From: Adenophora triphylla var. japonica
Taxonomy: Eukaryota; Streptophyta; Magnoliopsida; Asterales; Campanulaceae
DNA length: 64,000 bases
Reading direction: 5' to 3'
Assembly (NCBI GenBank): GCA_022495995.1
Contig: JAFEMH010003638.1
Coordinates: forward strand, 1-64,000
Of the stretch, positions 41,234-53,661 are shown one piece after another. The translations under genes and the position numbers were made by a program. The notes under the pieces are model-generated. The model was given only the letters and a program-made list of their open reading frames with translations. It made no database searches and was not told the DNA's origin. Position 1 is the stretch's first letter. Each line of letters begins with the position of its first letter.

Positions 41234-43559
41234 TTAGCAACCTTTAATGACCCACACCTGTTTGACAGAAGGAGGTTTACTCTTCCTGGCATTGGATGTG
41301 AACCGCAAAAGGCATTCTGCAGCCTTGTGACCTAAACCATCACACACAGAGCATTTATGAAAGCTACAAGCATCATGAGGTTTTACTAACTCCTTATTTT
41401 TCTTAGGAGTTGCATGCGGTTTGGGAGGAGCGGTTTCAGCCATGACAAAGGGAACTGGCTTTGGTTTGACCGCGTATTTCCTAGGAACGCTCTTCTTGCT
41501 TTTGAAGGCAGGAGGAGCGGTCGAAGAAGAAGGGCGGTTAGCCTTGCAGTTGCCAGCACCACCTGTTCCACTAGAAGCGGTTGGAGCAGGGATGCGGCCA
41601 ACTCCATAAGCCATTTCCTCAGAATCTACACTCTCAGAATCCTTTGCTTTCATTTGAGAGTTCTTCCCATATTGTTTCTTTGGGTAGACATAATTAAAAT
41701 TTTGTTGTCCTTTACCCTTAGAATTAGCATACTTCCCCTTAGGAATTTCTTTAGTTAGTTTTAAAATTTTCTCATCCTTTTCACAACAGGATGCACACTT
41801 TTCCTCTTCACCAGATCCAAATCCCAGACCCTCTTTAATTCCACTAGGTACTTGGGTATCTATAATTTGATCCATGGTGGATTTTGACTTGAGCCACCCA
41901 TCAATAATCTTTTGGAGATCGTTGATTTGGGTGACCAGGTCATCATTCCTGAGTTGAAGTGCAGCAATCTTAGTTTCAAGGGTGCGGTTTTGATCTGCAA
42001 GAGGAGTCATACTTTTGATTTGCTCTTTAAGATTTGAAATTTCAGACCTCATCACAGTTTTCTCTGTCTTGTACTGAGAAATTTCATCATGAGCTAAACT
42101 TAAAGCTTTCTTAACATTTGAGAATTTGTGGATCATCATTTCTGCTTCCTTGAACATTCTTTCATGTTCCATGGGAGAAACCCCTTCCACTACCATTTTC
42201 AAAAATTTTTTCTTTGGAATTACTTTTGAAGGTGGAGCATTTGTAGGAGAAAAGATAGGACGTGAATATGAACAATTTCCTATCTTAATGCTAGGAGTAA
42301 GTTTGACATTATCATCCAATTTAAAACTTGGAATTTTTACATAAACCTCTTCTTCCTCCATATCTAGCAACTCGATTGACTCAGTAACTGACTCATCGGA
42401 AGCATCTGCAATTAAGCAGAGATTAACCTCTTCGGTTTCTTCATCACTTCCATCATCAGAGTCTGTTTCAATCCAAGTTGCTAATTCCTTGGAATTCTCT
42501 TCCTCCTCAGCAACCATTCCCTTGCGACGAGAAATTTCGCAGGAGAGGTTTTCTTTTTCATGTATTCATATTTAGGCTGTGGACACTCAAATGCAAAGTG
42601 ACCAGGTTTTCTACAGTTGTAGCAAACTAGATCACTCTTTTTCTTTGTATCTGCAGCCTTAGAAAATATTGCAGGAGGTTTGCCTTTAGAAAATGTTTTT
42701 GTGAAAGATTTTGAGGATTTTCTAAATTTTTGAAATCTTTTCACAAACATGGCAAAATCATCATCATCCATCTCGATGAGTGATGAGGTTGATATGGAAG
42801 GATCTGCGGTTTGATTGGATGTAGATGGTTTCTCCTCATGTTCCACGATGGACATGGAAAGCGATTTGGTTTTCCCTTCAATCTCTTCAATATGATTTAA
42901 CTTAAGCTCATAGACTCTAAGATTTGCATACAAGTTACTTAACGACCAAGTATTCAAAACTTTGGAGTCTTCTAGAGAGGTTGCTTTATTTACCCATCTA
43001 GAACCTAAAGCAGCTAGGAAAGTCATATTGATTTCCTTATCACTTAAAGTTTTGCCAAGAGATCTACAAGCATTAACTACCTCGACATAGCGGCGTAGGT
43101 CTGACGCAAGGTTTCGTTGGATTTCCTGTTGAAGTTGTTGTAGGATCTTTCAACAACATATAATTTGTTTTCCTTGCATTCGTCATCACCTTCGAGGTAG
43201 GTCTCTATGGCATCCCACATCTGCTTTGCGGTTTTGAGGTACATCACCTTTTGAAGAGTTGAAACGGGGAGGGTTCTAGAAATGATGTGCCTAGCCTTGT
43301 TGTCCAAGGCAGCTAATCTCTTCTCTTCATCCGACCACTCGTCTTTTGGCTTTTTGACTTCTGGAGTTTCTGTATTGGTGGTTGCATCAGTGTTGGCCTT
43401 CATGGGAACGAACGGGCCATTGATTATGCACTCCACCAGCATCTCAACAATAGTTTCCAAATGAATAAGCATTCGGCACTTCCAGATGTCAAAGTGGTCT
43501 TCGTTTAAAATTGGAATGTGTGAATAGTTAACAGTTGTCATTGTCTTTGAGTTTGCCAT
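41234..43559 (-). pseudogene. Copia D gag (three frames)
   Basis: The start MANSKTMTTVNYSHIPILN is at 43559. The UBN2-type Gag domain runs to about 43080 (WDAIETYLEGDDECKENKL), then shifts frame to NLYANLRVYELKLNHIEEI and the zinc knuckle CYNCRKPGHFAFEC at about 42580. It shifts again near 42520 into an acidic stretch, a long coiled coil (about 42100-41880) and a second Cys/His cluster, CSFHKCSVCDGLGHKAAEC. This large Gag with a coiled-coil extension is typical of SIRE/Maximus elements. Two frameshifts inactivate it. Confidence 0.82.
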
Positions 43560-43616
43560 ATTGAATCGGCACACAAGCTGTTAAGATTGAAAAACAGTGG
43601 TTTTATAAATGTTTTT

Positions 43617-43628
43617 GCTCTGATACCA
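43617..43628 (-). other. Primer-binding site of copia D
   Basis: The minus strand reads TGGTATCAGAGC, the tRNA-Met complement, two bases after the LTR end CCAACA. Confidence 0.9.
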
Positions 43629-43630
43629 CT

Positions 43631-44455
43631 TGTTGGTCCCAAAGGTGGCAACAAGGGTGAAAAACATCTAGAGGGGGGGGGTGAATAACTGTTACAAAAT
43701 TTTCGCCCTCTTTTAAAAACTAAACCTCTACGCTTACAAACCTCTTGTAGTGTGTTAGAAACTACAAGTAGAGTTGTAAAATGCACAGCGGAATAATAGA
43801 CATACAAAGCGGATTTGGAGAGGCGGTTTGTAAAGCGGTTTTATACTGCGGTTTAAGAAGGTGCGGTTTACAAACAAAGTGAGGTTTTGACAATGTTAAC
43901 TCCAAACACAATTTAACAATAATGGATAACTACAATTAAGATAAAACAGAGATAAAGATAGACAATCAGTAAGCACAAGAAAATAAATGCAGAAAAGTAA
44001 GAACACAATATTTGGAGTGGTTCAATCGATAAACGATCTACGTCCACCACCTGTGATGGTTAGTCTTGGATTTCTAAGAGAGATTTTATATTAAGTATAT
44101 GAGAGATTACAAAGTACAATGAGTAATACTCAGATTTAAAATCTTTTCTATGAAGAACAAATCCTAGACTATAACCAGTGTATCTCAACTGAATAATCTA
44201 TGTGATTAAACAAGTGAGGTGTGTGTGTGAGAACAAGATCAAGGCTCTTTAAATCTTTGAGATGGAGAGCACAATGATTCTTGATGGTGTTAAGGCTTGA
44301 TTTCTGGGCTGGGATAATATTTCTAGAAGTAGAAGATGAAGATTCAAAGGACTTAGAATTTCTGGGCAGAGCTTCAGCTTCTATGAACTCACAGCAAATC
44401 AATTTCTCAAGCAATCTTCAAATGGTGAAGATTGGGGGTATTTATACCCAAGCAT
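43631..44455 (-). repeat. Truncated 5' LTR of copia D
   Basis: It aligns with 50224-51040, the matching part of LTR E, from TGTTGGTCCCAAAGG to the TATA region (GGTATTTATACCCAAGCAT) and then stops. About 700 bp of its outer part is missing, where it meets the 3' LTR remnant of gypsy F. Confidence 0.85.
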
Positions 44456-44595
44456 GCAACAAATAACATGTAACTCATAAAATACCACTTAACACATAAA
44501 TTCTACAATTACAATGCAACACAAAATAATATTAAATGCACTTATATATAAGATTAATATGACTCAAAATAGAACCGAGAATTAGGGTCGTGACA
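44456..44595 (-). repeat. 3' LTR remnant of gypsy F
   Basis: On the minus strand it starts TGTCACGACCCTAATTC directly after a polypurine AGGGGGAGTGAA. Only about 140 bp remain before the copia D LTR. Confidence 0.65.
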
Positions 44596-44629
44596 TTCAC
44601 TCCCCCTAAAAGAAAATTCGACCCGAATT

Positions 44630-44815
44630 TTAAAGGGACTTACCACAATTATCGAACAACCAAGGATATTTCCGCTCCATCTCTTCCCGGAGCTCCCAAG
44701 TAGATTCTTCTACGTCATGGTTCCTCCAAACAACTCTCACAAGAGGAATACTCTTATTTCTCAGTTCTTGTACCTTGGTATCAATAACTTGGACTGGTTG
44801 CTCTACATAAGACAT
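44630..44815 (-). pseudogene. Gypsy F integrase-terminal chromodomain
   Basis: The minus strand reads QVIDTKVQELRNKSIPLVRVVWRN, then ESTWELREEMERKYPWLF, the chromodomain end of chromovirus integrases. In the family it steers insertion toward certain chromatin marks. Confidence 0.82.
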
Positions 44816-44845
44816 GTCCGACTCTATATCCTCAGGAATCCTAGG

Positions 44846-46765
44846 CTATACATGAGACGGATCATACACATACTTCCTAAGCATGGAAACTTGGAATACA
44901 CTATGCATCTTCCCGAGAGATGAAGGTAAAGCAAGGCGATACGCCAGATTTCCCACTCTTTCTAAGATTTCAAAAGGACCTACGAACCTTGGAGCTAACT
45001 TCCCCTTCTTGCCATATCTCTTAATCCCTACCTTAGGTGACACTCGTAGGAACACCAAATCTCCCTTCTGAAATTCAAGGTCTCGCCTCCTCTGATCCGC
45101 ATAACTTTTCGGTCTACTTTGGGCTGTAGTCAATCGGTTCCGAATAATCTTGACCTTCTCAACTGAATCCCGAACCATATCAATACCCCAAATCTTAGCT
45201 TCACCAACTTCATCCCAAAAAATTGGAGACCTACACTTCCTCCCGTATAATGCTTCATAAGGTGCCATCTAAATGCTAGATTGGTAACTATTGTTGTAAG
45301 AAAACTCAACAAGAGGTAAGTGAACATCCCAAGAATCCGAGAAGTCAATTGAGCAAGCCCGTAACATGTCTTCAAGAATTTAAATTGTCCTCTCGGATTG
45401 GCCATCCGTTTGAGGATGGAATGCTGTACTGAACCTCAACTCTGACCCCAAAGCCTTTTGCAATGCTTGCCAAAATCGGGAAGTAAATCGAGTATCACGA
45501 TCGGACACAATGCTAACTGGAACCCCGTGCAATCTCACTATCTCCTGGATATACAACCTCGCAAGCCTCTCCATCGAATAGCAAATCTCAATAGGTAGGA
45601 AATGAGCGGACTTAGTAAACCTATCCACAATCACCCAAACTGCGTCATGCTTCCTACTCGTTCGAGGCAATCCCGTAACAAAATCCATTCTAATATGCTC
45701 CCACTTCCACTTCGGAATCTCCAATGGCTGAAGCAATCCGGTGGGTCTTTGATGTTCTGCTTTCACTTGTTGACATGTCAAGCACTTGGACACATAATCT
45801 GCTATTTCCCTCTTCATGTTATTCCACCAAAAATGTTGTTTCAAATTTTGATACATCTTAGTACTTCCGGGGTGAATGGTATACTTGGACTTATGGCCTT
45901 CATCTAACACTTGACGCTTCACTTCCTCAATATTTGGTACACACAATCGACCTCTAAATGTCAATACTCCATCAGGGCTAAGGGAGAACTCCTTGAATTT
46001 CCCATCCACCATCTGATCCACCACCTTCTTCAACTCTAAATCACCCTTTTGACCCTCCTTTATTTGTGGAATCAGACTTGGTAAGGCACTCATGCTTGCA
46101 AAGATAGCTCCATGTCTTGACTCTCTAGGACACCAATCAAAAGCATCTTCCAACATCTTCCACTCCTGAACCATCAATGAAGCCACATACGATTTTCTAC
46201 TTATAGCATCCGCCACAACATTAGCTTTGCCCGGGTGATAAGAAATGGTACAATCGTAATCCTTTAACAACTCCATCCATCTCCGCTGCCTATTATTCAA
46301 CTCCTTTTGTGAGAACAGATATTTCAAACTTTTGTGGTCCGTGAAAATCTCGAAATTTGCTCCGTAGAGATAGTGCTTCCATTTGTGTAAGGCGAAGACT
46401 ATGGCTGCAAGCTCCATATCATGCGTTGGGTAGTTCTGTTCACACGGAGTCAACTTCTTCGAAGAATATGCTATAACCTTCCCATTTTGCATCAATACAC
46501 AACCTAAACCCTCCTTTGAAGCATCACAATAAATAACCAACCCGTCGTTCCCATTTGGTAGAACAAGAACAGGTAAAGATGTCAAATTCTTCTTCAATTC
46601 CTCTAAACTCGCTTGACACTTTTCATTCCATACAAACGGGATATTCTTCCGAGTCAGTTGAGTCAAGGGAGTACAATCTTGGAGAACCCTTTTATGAATC
46701 TCCGATAATACTCGGCTAACCCCAGAAAACTCTGAATCTCGGTGACTGATTCCGGCCTTTTCCAA
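44846..46765 (-). pseudogene. Gypsy F RNase H and integrase
   Basis: RNase H shows [28 protein letters not shown] and [11 protein letters not shown]. The integrase has the zinc-binding part ([17 protein letters not shown] to [12 protein letters not shown]) and core [35 protein letters not shown] and [13 protein letters not shown] stop or frame break at about 45380 splits it; 45268-44846 continues MAPYEALYGRKCRSP to the FVGPFEILERVG block. Confidence 0.85.
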
Positions 46766-47793
46766 CTAACCATAGCTTCAATCTTGGAAGGATCAACCGA
46801 AATTCCGCCCTTTGACACGACATGGCCTAGGAAAGAAACCTCCTCAAGCCAAAATGCGCACTTACTAAATTTGGCAAATAACTGCTTCTCCCGGAGTACC
46901 GTTAAAACCATTCTCAAATGTTGTTCATGCTCCTCCCGAGACTTGGAATAAACCAAAATATCATCTATAAACACTACCACAAAAGTATCAAGGTAGGGTT
47001 TGAAAACACGGTTCATCAAATCCATAAAAATGGCTGGAGCATTTGTTAACCCGAAAGGCATGACAAGGAACTCATAATGTCCATACCGAGTACGAAAAGC
47101 TGTCTTAGAAACGTCATCAGAACGAACTTTCAGCTGATGGTACCCGCTTCTCAAATCAAGCTTAGAAAAAACTGTTGCACCTTGCAATTGATCAAATAGG
47201 TCGTCTATGTGAGGTAGAGGGTATTTGTTCTTCACCGACACTTGGTTCAATTACCGGTAGTCAATACAAAGTCTCAATGACCTATCCTTCTTTCTTACAA
47301 ACAATACCGGAGCTCCCCACGGTGAAACACTTGGTCGGATGAATCCCCGATCAAGCAACTCTTTCAACTGAGCCTTCAATTCTTTCAATCCAGCTGGGGC
47401 CATTCTATAAGGTGCCTTAGAGATTGGAGTTGTACTCGAAAGCAAATCAATTCCAAACTCGATCTCCCTATCCGGAGGCATAACATATTCGGAAGAGAAA
47501 ACATCCGAAAACTCCTTAACTATAGGAACATCCCCCAATTCCAGCAACACCTTGGTAGTATCTAGGACACAAGCTAAGTATCCCGTACACCCCCGAAGCA
47601 ATAACTTCTTAGCTTTAACATAAGAAATAACACGAATAGTCCCCACTGAAGGAATAGCCTTAAACACAAACTTAGGCATATTCAGGACTGAAAAAGTAAC
47701 AACTTTCTTATGACAATCAACTAAGGCATGGTATTTGCTTAGCCAATCCATACCCAAAATGACATCAAAATCATGCATAGGCAATACTACCAA
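46663..47793 (-). pseudogene. Gypsy F protease end and reverse transcriptase
   Basis: [17 protein letters not shown] ends the protease. Reverse transcriptase follows: [30 protein letters not shown], then an in-frame TAA (47248-47250) where the family has Gln (CAA). It continues with [48 protein letters not shown] and the catalytic [11 protein letters not shown]. Polymerase motifs are intact apart from the stop. Confidence 0.85.
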
Positions 47794-47959
47794 GTCAGCA
47801 GGTAACTCACGATCTCATATATGCACATCACAAGCACGTAACACCTCATCGGTTACCAAACATTCTCCCATCGGAGTTGACACTTCTAGCACGTAAGGCA
47901 TAGACTCCACAAAAACAGGCAAATGCGATGCAAAATGCATGGACACATAGGAATGGGAT

Positions 47960-49107
47960 GAGCCAGGGTCTATTAGTGCATGCGCTCTCCTATTTGCTAT
48001 AATAATAGTACCTCCGATAACATTGGAGGAATCCGCCGCCTATTGTTGATTTATCACGAAGACCCAACCTTGAACCTTAGGCTTTCCCGAAGAATCTCTC
48101 TTCTGACCCTGAGAAGTCCCGGCGCCACTCACAGATGGTTGCTACGGTTGTTTCAGACAATCCCTCTGAAAATGCCCCAACTGGCCACATCCCATACATC
48201 TTCCTTGTTTCTTCCAGCACTTCTCTTCTACGTGTCCCTCCTTCTTACAATAAGAACAACTTATCCTTGGTACATTCCCTGAAGAAGAACCCGACCTTCT
48301 CACACTTGATTGACCTTGTAGTTACCCTCCAAACTGAGATGTTGATCTTTGGCTTCCTCGATTATCTCGACCCTGATATTGTGGTCTACCCTGTCCTCCT
48401 TGCCTTATCGAATTAACCCCCTCAGTTTTCCTCTTATGCTCTTCAATGTCATGCTCCATGTGATATGCTCTATCCACGACATCTTGAAAACTTTGAAACT
48501 TGTGAGCCACCAATGGCGTCCGAATGATCGTCTTCAAACCCCGAACAAACCTCATAGCTTTCCTCTCTTCCGTTGCCACCAAGTGAGTACAGTACCTTGA
48601 CAATTCCATGAACTTAGCCACATATTGTGCCACAGTCATCATATTCTGCTCCAAGTTAAGAAATTCTATTTCTTTCTTGTCTTGATCCACGGTTGGAATA
48701 AAGTGCTCCTTGAATTTTCTTACAAAGTTCTCCCAGGTATAAGGAATATGTGCCTCATCCCAACTTGCCTTGAGAGCTCTCCACCAATGCTCAGCTGCAC
48801 CCGAGAACTTGTAAGCTGCAAACCTGACTTGCTCCTCCTTGGTACATCTCAATACTTCAAAAATCTTTTCCATTGCCTCAATCCACCTTTTCGCCTTTGC
48901 CACATTCTGCTCCCCATCCTAACCGATAGGCTTCAATTTCAAAAACTACTCTAATCCCACTCTTGGTACTGCTTGTTCCCCCTGCTGCCTTTGATCATTC
49001 ATGGCCTTCATAGCCTCTTCCAACATCCCTTGGAACATATCTCGGGTCTCCATTCGAACATTTCCCCGGCCTAAAGGTCCGGTCGGATCTCCTTCTACTC
49101 CTGCCAT
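47960..49107 (-). pseudogene. Gypsy F gag
   Basis: The likely start is MAGVEGDPTGP at 49107. Stops near 48950 and 48920 precede the long ORF 48903-48322 with the retrotransposon Gag domain (KFSGAAEHWWRAL, WENFVRKFKEHFIP, FMELSRYCTHL). Downstream in the same region are two zinc knuckles, CSYCKKEGHVEEKC and CMGCGQLGHFQRDC. Stops at Gln positions break it. Confidence 0.8.
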
Positions 49108-49207
49108 AGCAATTGAGTACCTGCATAAAACATTTAACGTTACTCACTCTGTCCATTCTACCCCCCCCCTTAAGTCAGGTAGTCACTCTAGACTATCTAC
49201 ACCTAAG

Positions 49208-49219
49208 GCTCTGATACCA
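49208..49219 (-). other. Primer-binding site of gypsy F
   Basis: TGGTATCAGAGC on the minus strand, two bases after the LTR end TCA. Confidence 0.85.
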
Positions 49220-49221
49220 AC

Positions 49222-50223
49222 TGACGCGCCCTGACCCGTAGACCTACTTGGCCACGTGCCGAGACACATACTAAAGACGCCCTTTTAGAAAAAATTTTCA
49301 AAATGTACTTTCAAAATGTTTCACTTTGTAAACCTGTTTAACATTTAAAAACTTTACTAACTTACCAAACCAAATTTAACCATTTAACTTCAACCTACTC
49401 ACTCCACATTTACATCATTTACAATCACACACTTATTTATAAACCAAGGAACCTAGTTTCCAAATGAAAAATATTTACAAAACCATTTTGAAATTGCAAA
49501 ATAAGGATAGATTAAGACTATGAATACTACCCCAAGGTCATACATTTACATAATGTATCCTTAACAAACTTTCCTCAAAACCAACTTGGCGCCCTCTCGA
49601 TACTCAAAGCATCCTAGCCCCTGGCCCAGCTCGATCTAGGAAAACAATGAAAGGACGGGGTGAGAAAAATCTCAGCAAGTTATTATAGATGCAAACCAAT
49701 GATATGCAATCATAATAAGAAGCATATAACAAGAAGTCATGTATATCACTTCCTTATAACACAAAGAAAGGTATATGTATACATATAACAATTAACTACA
49801 ATAATATAACACTTAGAAGGATACTGAGCCAAGGTTTCATCCTCAAAGGATATCCCGATCCAAGCAGCAACAGTTGTTGAAGAAGCGGTTTCGAAACCAA
49901 TCAAAGTAACAATAAACAGGGGGTATGACACAAAGTCAATCCAAATGTGCAACTAGAAATCACCCATAAAAGGAGAGCTAGCCCACTACCCAAACCATGG
50001 CCAATGGATGGGCAACTTGGGAACCCAGTGTATGTATTATAACGAACTCGGCTCGGTGCCATTATAATCCCATACACTGCCTAACCAACAAATAAGTACC
50101 AGCTGGACTTTAAAACAGAAGCACAGTACAACATACTTGCTTACTATAAACAATGATTCCAAAGTAGGGAATCATACTAGCAAGGCATATCAAATTGATA
50201 GCAATGGATAACAAGTCTCAACT
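49222..50223 (-). repeat. 5' LTR of gypsy F, cut by copia E
   Basis: It begins (plus strand) TGACGCGCCCTGACC next to the primer-binding site and runs 1002 bp to the LTR of copia E. The outer end expected from the 3' copy (GGGTCGTGACA) is not present before 50224, so part was displaced or lost on insertion of E. Confidence 0.7.
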
Positions 50224-51748
50224 TGTTGGTCCCAAAGGTGGCAACAAGGGTGAAAAACAGCTAGAGGGGGGAGGTGAATAGCTGTTACAAATTTTTTGCC
50301 ATCTTTTGAAACTAAACCTCTAAGCTTACAAAACCGCTTGCAGTTGATAATAAACTGCAAGTAGAGATGTAAAATGCACAGCGGAATATTTAAAGATACA
50401 AAGCGGTTTTGAGGTGCGGTTTGTAAAGCGGTTTTGATAGTGCAGTTTCAGTGAGTGCAGTTTACAAACAAGTGAGGTTTTGACAATGTTAAATCCAAAC
50501 ACAATTCACAATAAAGGATAACTACAATTAAGATCAAACAGAGAAAAAGATAGATAATTAATAAGCACAAGAAAATAAATGCAGAAAAGTAAGAACACAA
50601 TATTTGGAGTGGTTCAATCGATAAACGATCTACGTCCACTACCAAGATGGTTAGTCTTGGATTTCTAAGAGAGATTTTATATTGAGTATATGAGAGATTA
50701 TAAAGTACAATGAGTAATACTCAGATCTAAAATCTTTTCTATGAAGAACAAGTCCTAGACTATAACTAGTGTCTCTCAAATGAATAATCTATGTGATTAA
50801 ACAAGTGAGGTGTGTGTGTGTATTCAAGATTAAGGCTCTTGGAATCTATAAGATGGAGAGCACAATGATTCTTGATGTGTAAAGGCTTGATTTCTAGGCT
50901 GAGATATATTTCTTAAAGTAGAAGATGAAGATTCAAAGGACTTAAAATATCTGGGCAGAGCTTCAGCTTCTATGAACACAACACTTTTCAATTTTCTCAA
51001 GCAATCTTCAAATAGTGAAGATTGGGGATATTTATACCCAAGCATCCAGGATATAGCCGTTGGACACAGCTGTTGCAAGGACAGTACTGATGCTTTCCCA
51101 TTGGTCCACAGTAACCAGTTTTGTCCTTAGGAACTGTAGTTGCAGGTAAAGCTGATCAGACCTCAGCTGCAATTAAGGTGGTTAGGACATCTTTCACCTT
51201 TTCAAGATCCTTGCATATCTTGTCTGAAAAGTAGTCACGTGACAAGATATGGTGGTTGACTTTTGATATTGGTGACGTGGATTCCAACGGTCAAATGTGG
51301 TTAACTTCAAGTCTCAATCATTGGAGCGGTTCTAGTGTGCAAGCGGTTCTGAGTGTAAGAAGTTACACCAGAGGAGGATCCTTAAGTGCTTGATTCAAAG
51401 AAGGAACTGCAATGCAGTTTGCATGGAGCGGTTCATAATGTAGATTGCACTTAGGAGTTTAGGAGCGGTTTCAGACAAGGATTCCACCAAGCGGTTTTGC
51501 ATGAAGCGGTTCCGCAAAGGAGGATTTGACAAGGCGGTCTGAAACTCTGAACTGCATCCTCAGATCCAATGAGTCTTGTGCCAATCTTCAAGCCTAATTT
51601 AACTTATTCTATAAAATAGACTTAGCTAAAAAATTGAAGTCTAAGCTTCATTACATATGTGCCTAAAGTCCTTAAAATAGACTGGAGGTTATGGTATCAA
51701 TCAAATCTTAAGCTAATCTAGGAGGGTTAAAATATGCATACCCAACAA
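50224..51748 (-). repeat. 3' LTR of SIRE-type copia E
   Basis: The complete 1525-bp LTR is bounded by TGTTGG and CCCAACA, with a polypurine tract AAATAGGGGGAGA directly upstream on the minus strand (51749-51762). It contains TATAAATAT at about 51028-51036 (minus) and many GCGGTT motifs. Its inner half equals LTR D at 43631-44455. Confidence 0.88.
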
Positions 51749-51762
51749 TCTCCCCCTATTTG

Positions 51763-52465
51763 ATTGATGCCATTACCTACTGCAGCAAAAGCAAACATTG
51801 TACTTGGTAAAAACATGTCCATAGGAATAAACATGGCAAGTCATGTCACAAGTCAATGCACACACTAGCTTAAGCTATAGATTTCTATACTATTGAAGGA
51901 TTTAACATTACAACTTGAAAAGTATAGAAATGCATTCAGTGCACTTGAAAAAATCTGAGTTTAAGTTTAAAGTGCAGTTTAAACTGAATGTTTAAACATC
52001 ATTTCAAAAGAGTGATTTTAAGTTGAAAAATATTTGAATGAGGTTTAAGACCATAAGCGGTTTCATTGTTCTACAAATAAGAAGTTTGATATGAACAAAG
52101 TTTTGGAACCATGATGCAATTTCCATTAATTCCTTAAGTGATTACAGATACAGGAATGAAAGAAAATTACAAGGTTATAAAAAAAACAAAACAAGTTGGA
52201 CAAAGAAAATACAAGGAGAGTGCGGTCCAACTTACAAAAAGGAGTTCAAAAAATTACAAGGGAGGAGCGGTTACTGCTGACGCGGTTTGTTGACTTCGTC
52301 TTCAGCTCCACGCGGTCCAGCTGCAGACTGATCAGGGGCAAAATCTTTTCTCATCCTTCTAACCTCTTCAGCGGTCCTGGTGAGGGTTGATTCCAGCTTC
52401 TTCAAGGCATTGACAGAGTGGGCTGATGATGAATTGGTGGCACCAACCGCTTTGGTATTTTCATC
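51763..52465 (-). other. 3' untranslated part of copia E
   Basis: The segment between the extra ORFs and the polypurine tract shows no ORF with a domain. GCGGTT-type motifs continue through it. Confidence 0.6.
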
Positions 52466-53338
52466 CTAATTTTCTTTGATGTCATCTAGCTGAACATGAA
52501 TGGAGGAATAGAGGGAATTGAATATTGTATGGATTTCCTCCTGAACAGCAGTGGTTTGAGTCTGGATGGCCTGCTCCATTGGTTCAAGATTGATGGTGAC
52601 CTTCAAGAAGGATTTCAGATCGTGGATTTCTGTTTCAATCTTGGAGTTGAATCCAGTCTTCAAATTGTTCAAGCGGTCGTTGAACTCATCTTGAATTTCA
52701 TTAAGTTTGGCCTTCACATCATCTGCCATACTGTCCAGATTTACCTTTGAATCCACTTTGAATAAATCAATCTGTTCCAGCACTTCTTCACGAAGAGAAT
52801 CCAAAGCGGTTTGGGTCTCAGCGGTTTGGCTTTGCTGCGGTCTGGAGTTAAGAAGGGTAAGGAATTTGGAACTTAGCTCCCCAAGATCTTTCTCTAAAGC
52901 TTTGCAGATCTTCTCACTAAGCTCATTAAGGATTTTATTCAACTCAGCAACAGAAGCCTTATCTCCCAAGGCTTTAATCATACCATCTTCTAGGGATTTC
53001 TGGAAAGAATTGAAGCAGTTTTTAGCAGCGGTTTTGACTGCAGAAGTGGTCTGATCAATGGAAGTGGTTGAGGAGGATGCAATTGATGTAGGTCTCTCCC
53101 TCTTAAAGGCATCAAGCAAAGAGGATTTTAATTTTGCCATCTCAAGGGTTTGAGAATCTACTTTGGCTTGGAGGGAGTGGTTGGATTCAGAAAGGGAGTC
53201 ATTTGAGGCGGTCAGTGTAATGACATGGCCTTGGTTGATCAGGAGTTGGCTTTGGATTAGGTTGAGGGTTTGGAGGATTTGGGAGTATTCAGATGGAGGA
53301 GCGGTTGAGGTTGAAGCAGTTTGGAAAGAAGGAGGCAA
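52466..53338 (-). pseudogene. Copia E extra ORF, coiled-coil C-terminal part
   Basis: A 290-codon ORF, MPPSFQTASTSTAPPSEYSQ onward. After a Ser/Thr-rich start it is rich in Leu, Lys, Glu and Asp with heptad-like spacing (SLQAKVDSQTLEMAKLKSSL, NLDSMADDVKAKLNEI, NLKTGFNSKIETEI), so a long coiled coil is likely. No transmembrane segment or enzyme motif was seen. It lies in a different frame from the ORF upstream and could be the C-terminal part of the same protein after a frameshift in the Pro-rich linker. Confidence 0.55.
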
Positions 53339-53661
53339 ATGGAAATGGGTAGATTCAGGTTGAATGAATGGATTAGGAGGTGACTTGGTAAGAGCGGTTT
53401 GTGTTTGAGGAGGAGGAGTTTTGTAGGGTGAATGTGTGTGGGTAGTGTGAAGGAAAGGAGGAGTTCCTTGTATTTGAGGTGAGTTTTGAGGAGTTGGATC
53501 TTTGGTAGGTGTATGGGACTTGGAGCGGTTTAAGTTAGGGGAATTGGTTGGGGTTGGATCTTCCCTAATAGATCTAGAGGTAGCATGACCAGCAGAAGGT
53601 TTGGATTGCCAGGGCTGGTATGCATTTGAATGAGGAGGGATTTGGTTTGAGTGTTGGGAAT

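Larger units (their letters stand above)
38507..44455 (-). mobile_element. SIRE/Maximus-type Ty1/copia element D (5' part)
   Basis: Order on the minus strand: truncated 5' LTR, primer-binding site, gag, protease, integrase, reverse transcriptase. It is cut inside the reverse transcriptase, after SRPDIMFSVC, by the LTR of element A, and RNase H and the 3' LTR are missing. The long gag with a predicted coiled coil and the LTR shared with element E fit the SIRE/Maximus lineage. Frameshifts and stops make it inactive. Confidence 0.85.
44456..50223 (-). mobile_element. Chromodomain (Tekay/Del-type) Ty3/gypsy element F
   Basis: Order on the minus strand: 5' LTR fragment, primer-binding site (49208-49219), gag, protease, reverse transcriptase, RNase H, integrase, chromodomain, polypurine tract and a 3' LTR remnant. 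Both LTRs are cut: the right by LTR E at 50223/50224, the left at 44456. Several Gln codons have become stops, so it is dead, but coding blocks are well preserved. F is older than the SIRE-type elements beside it. Confidence 0.88.
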
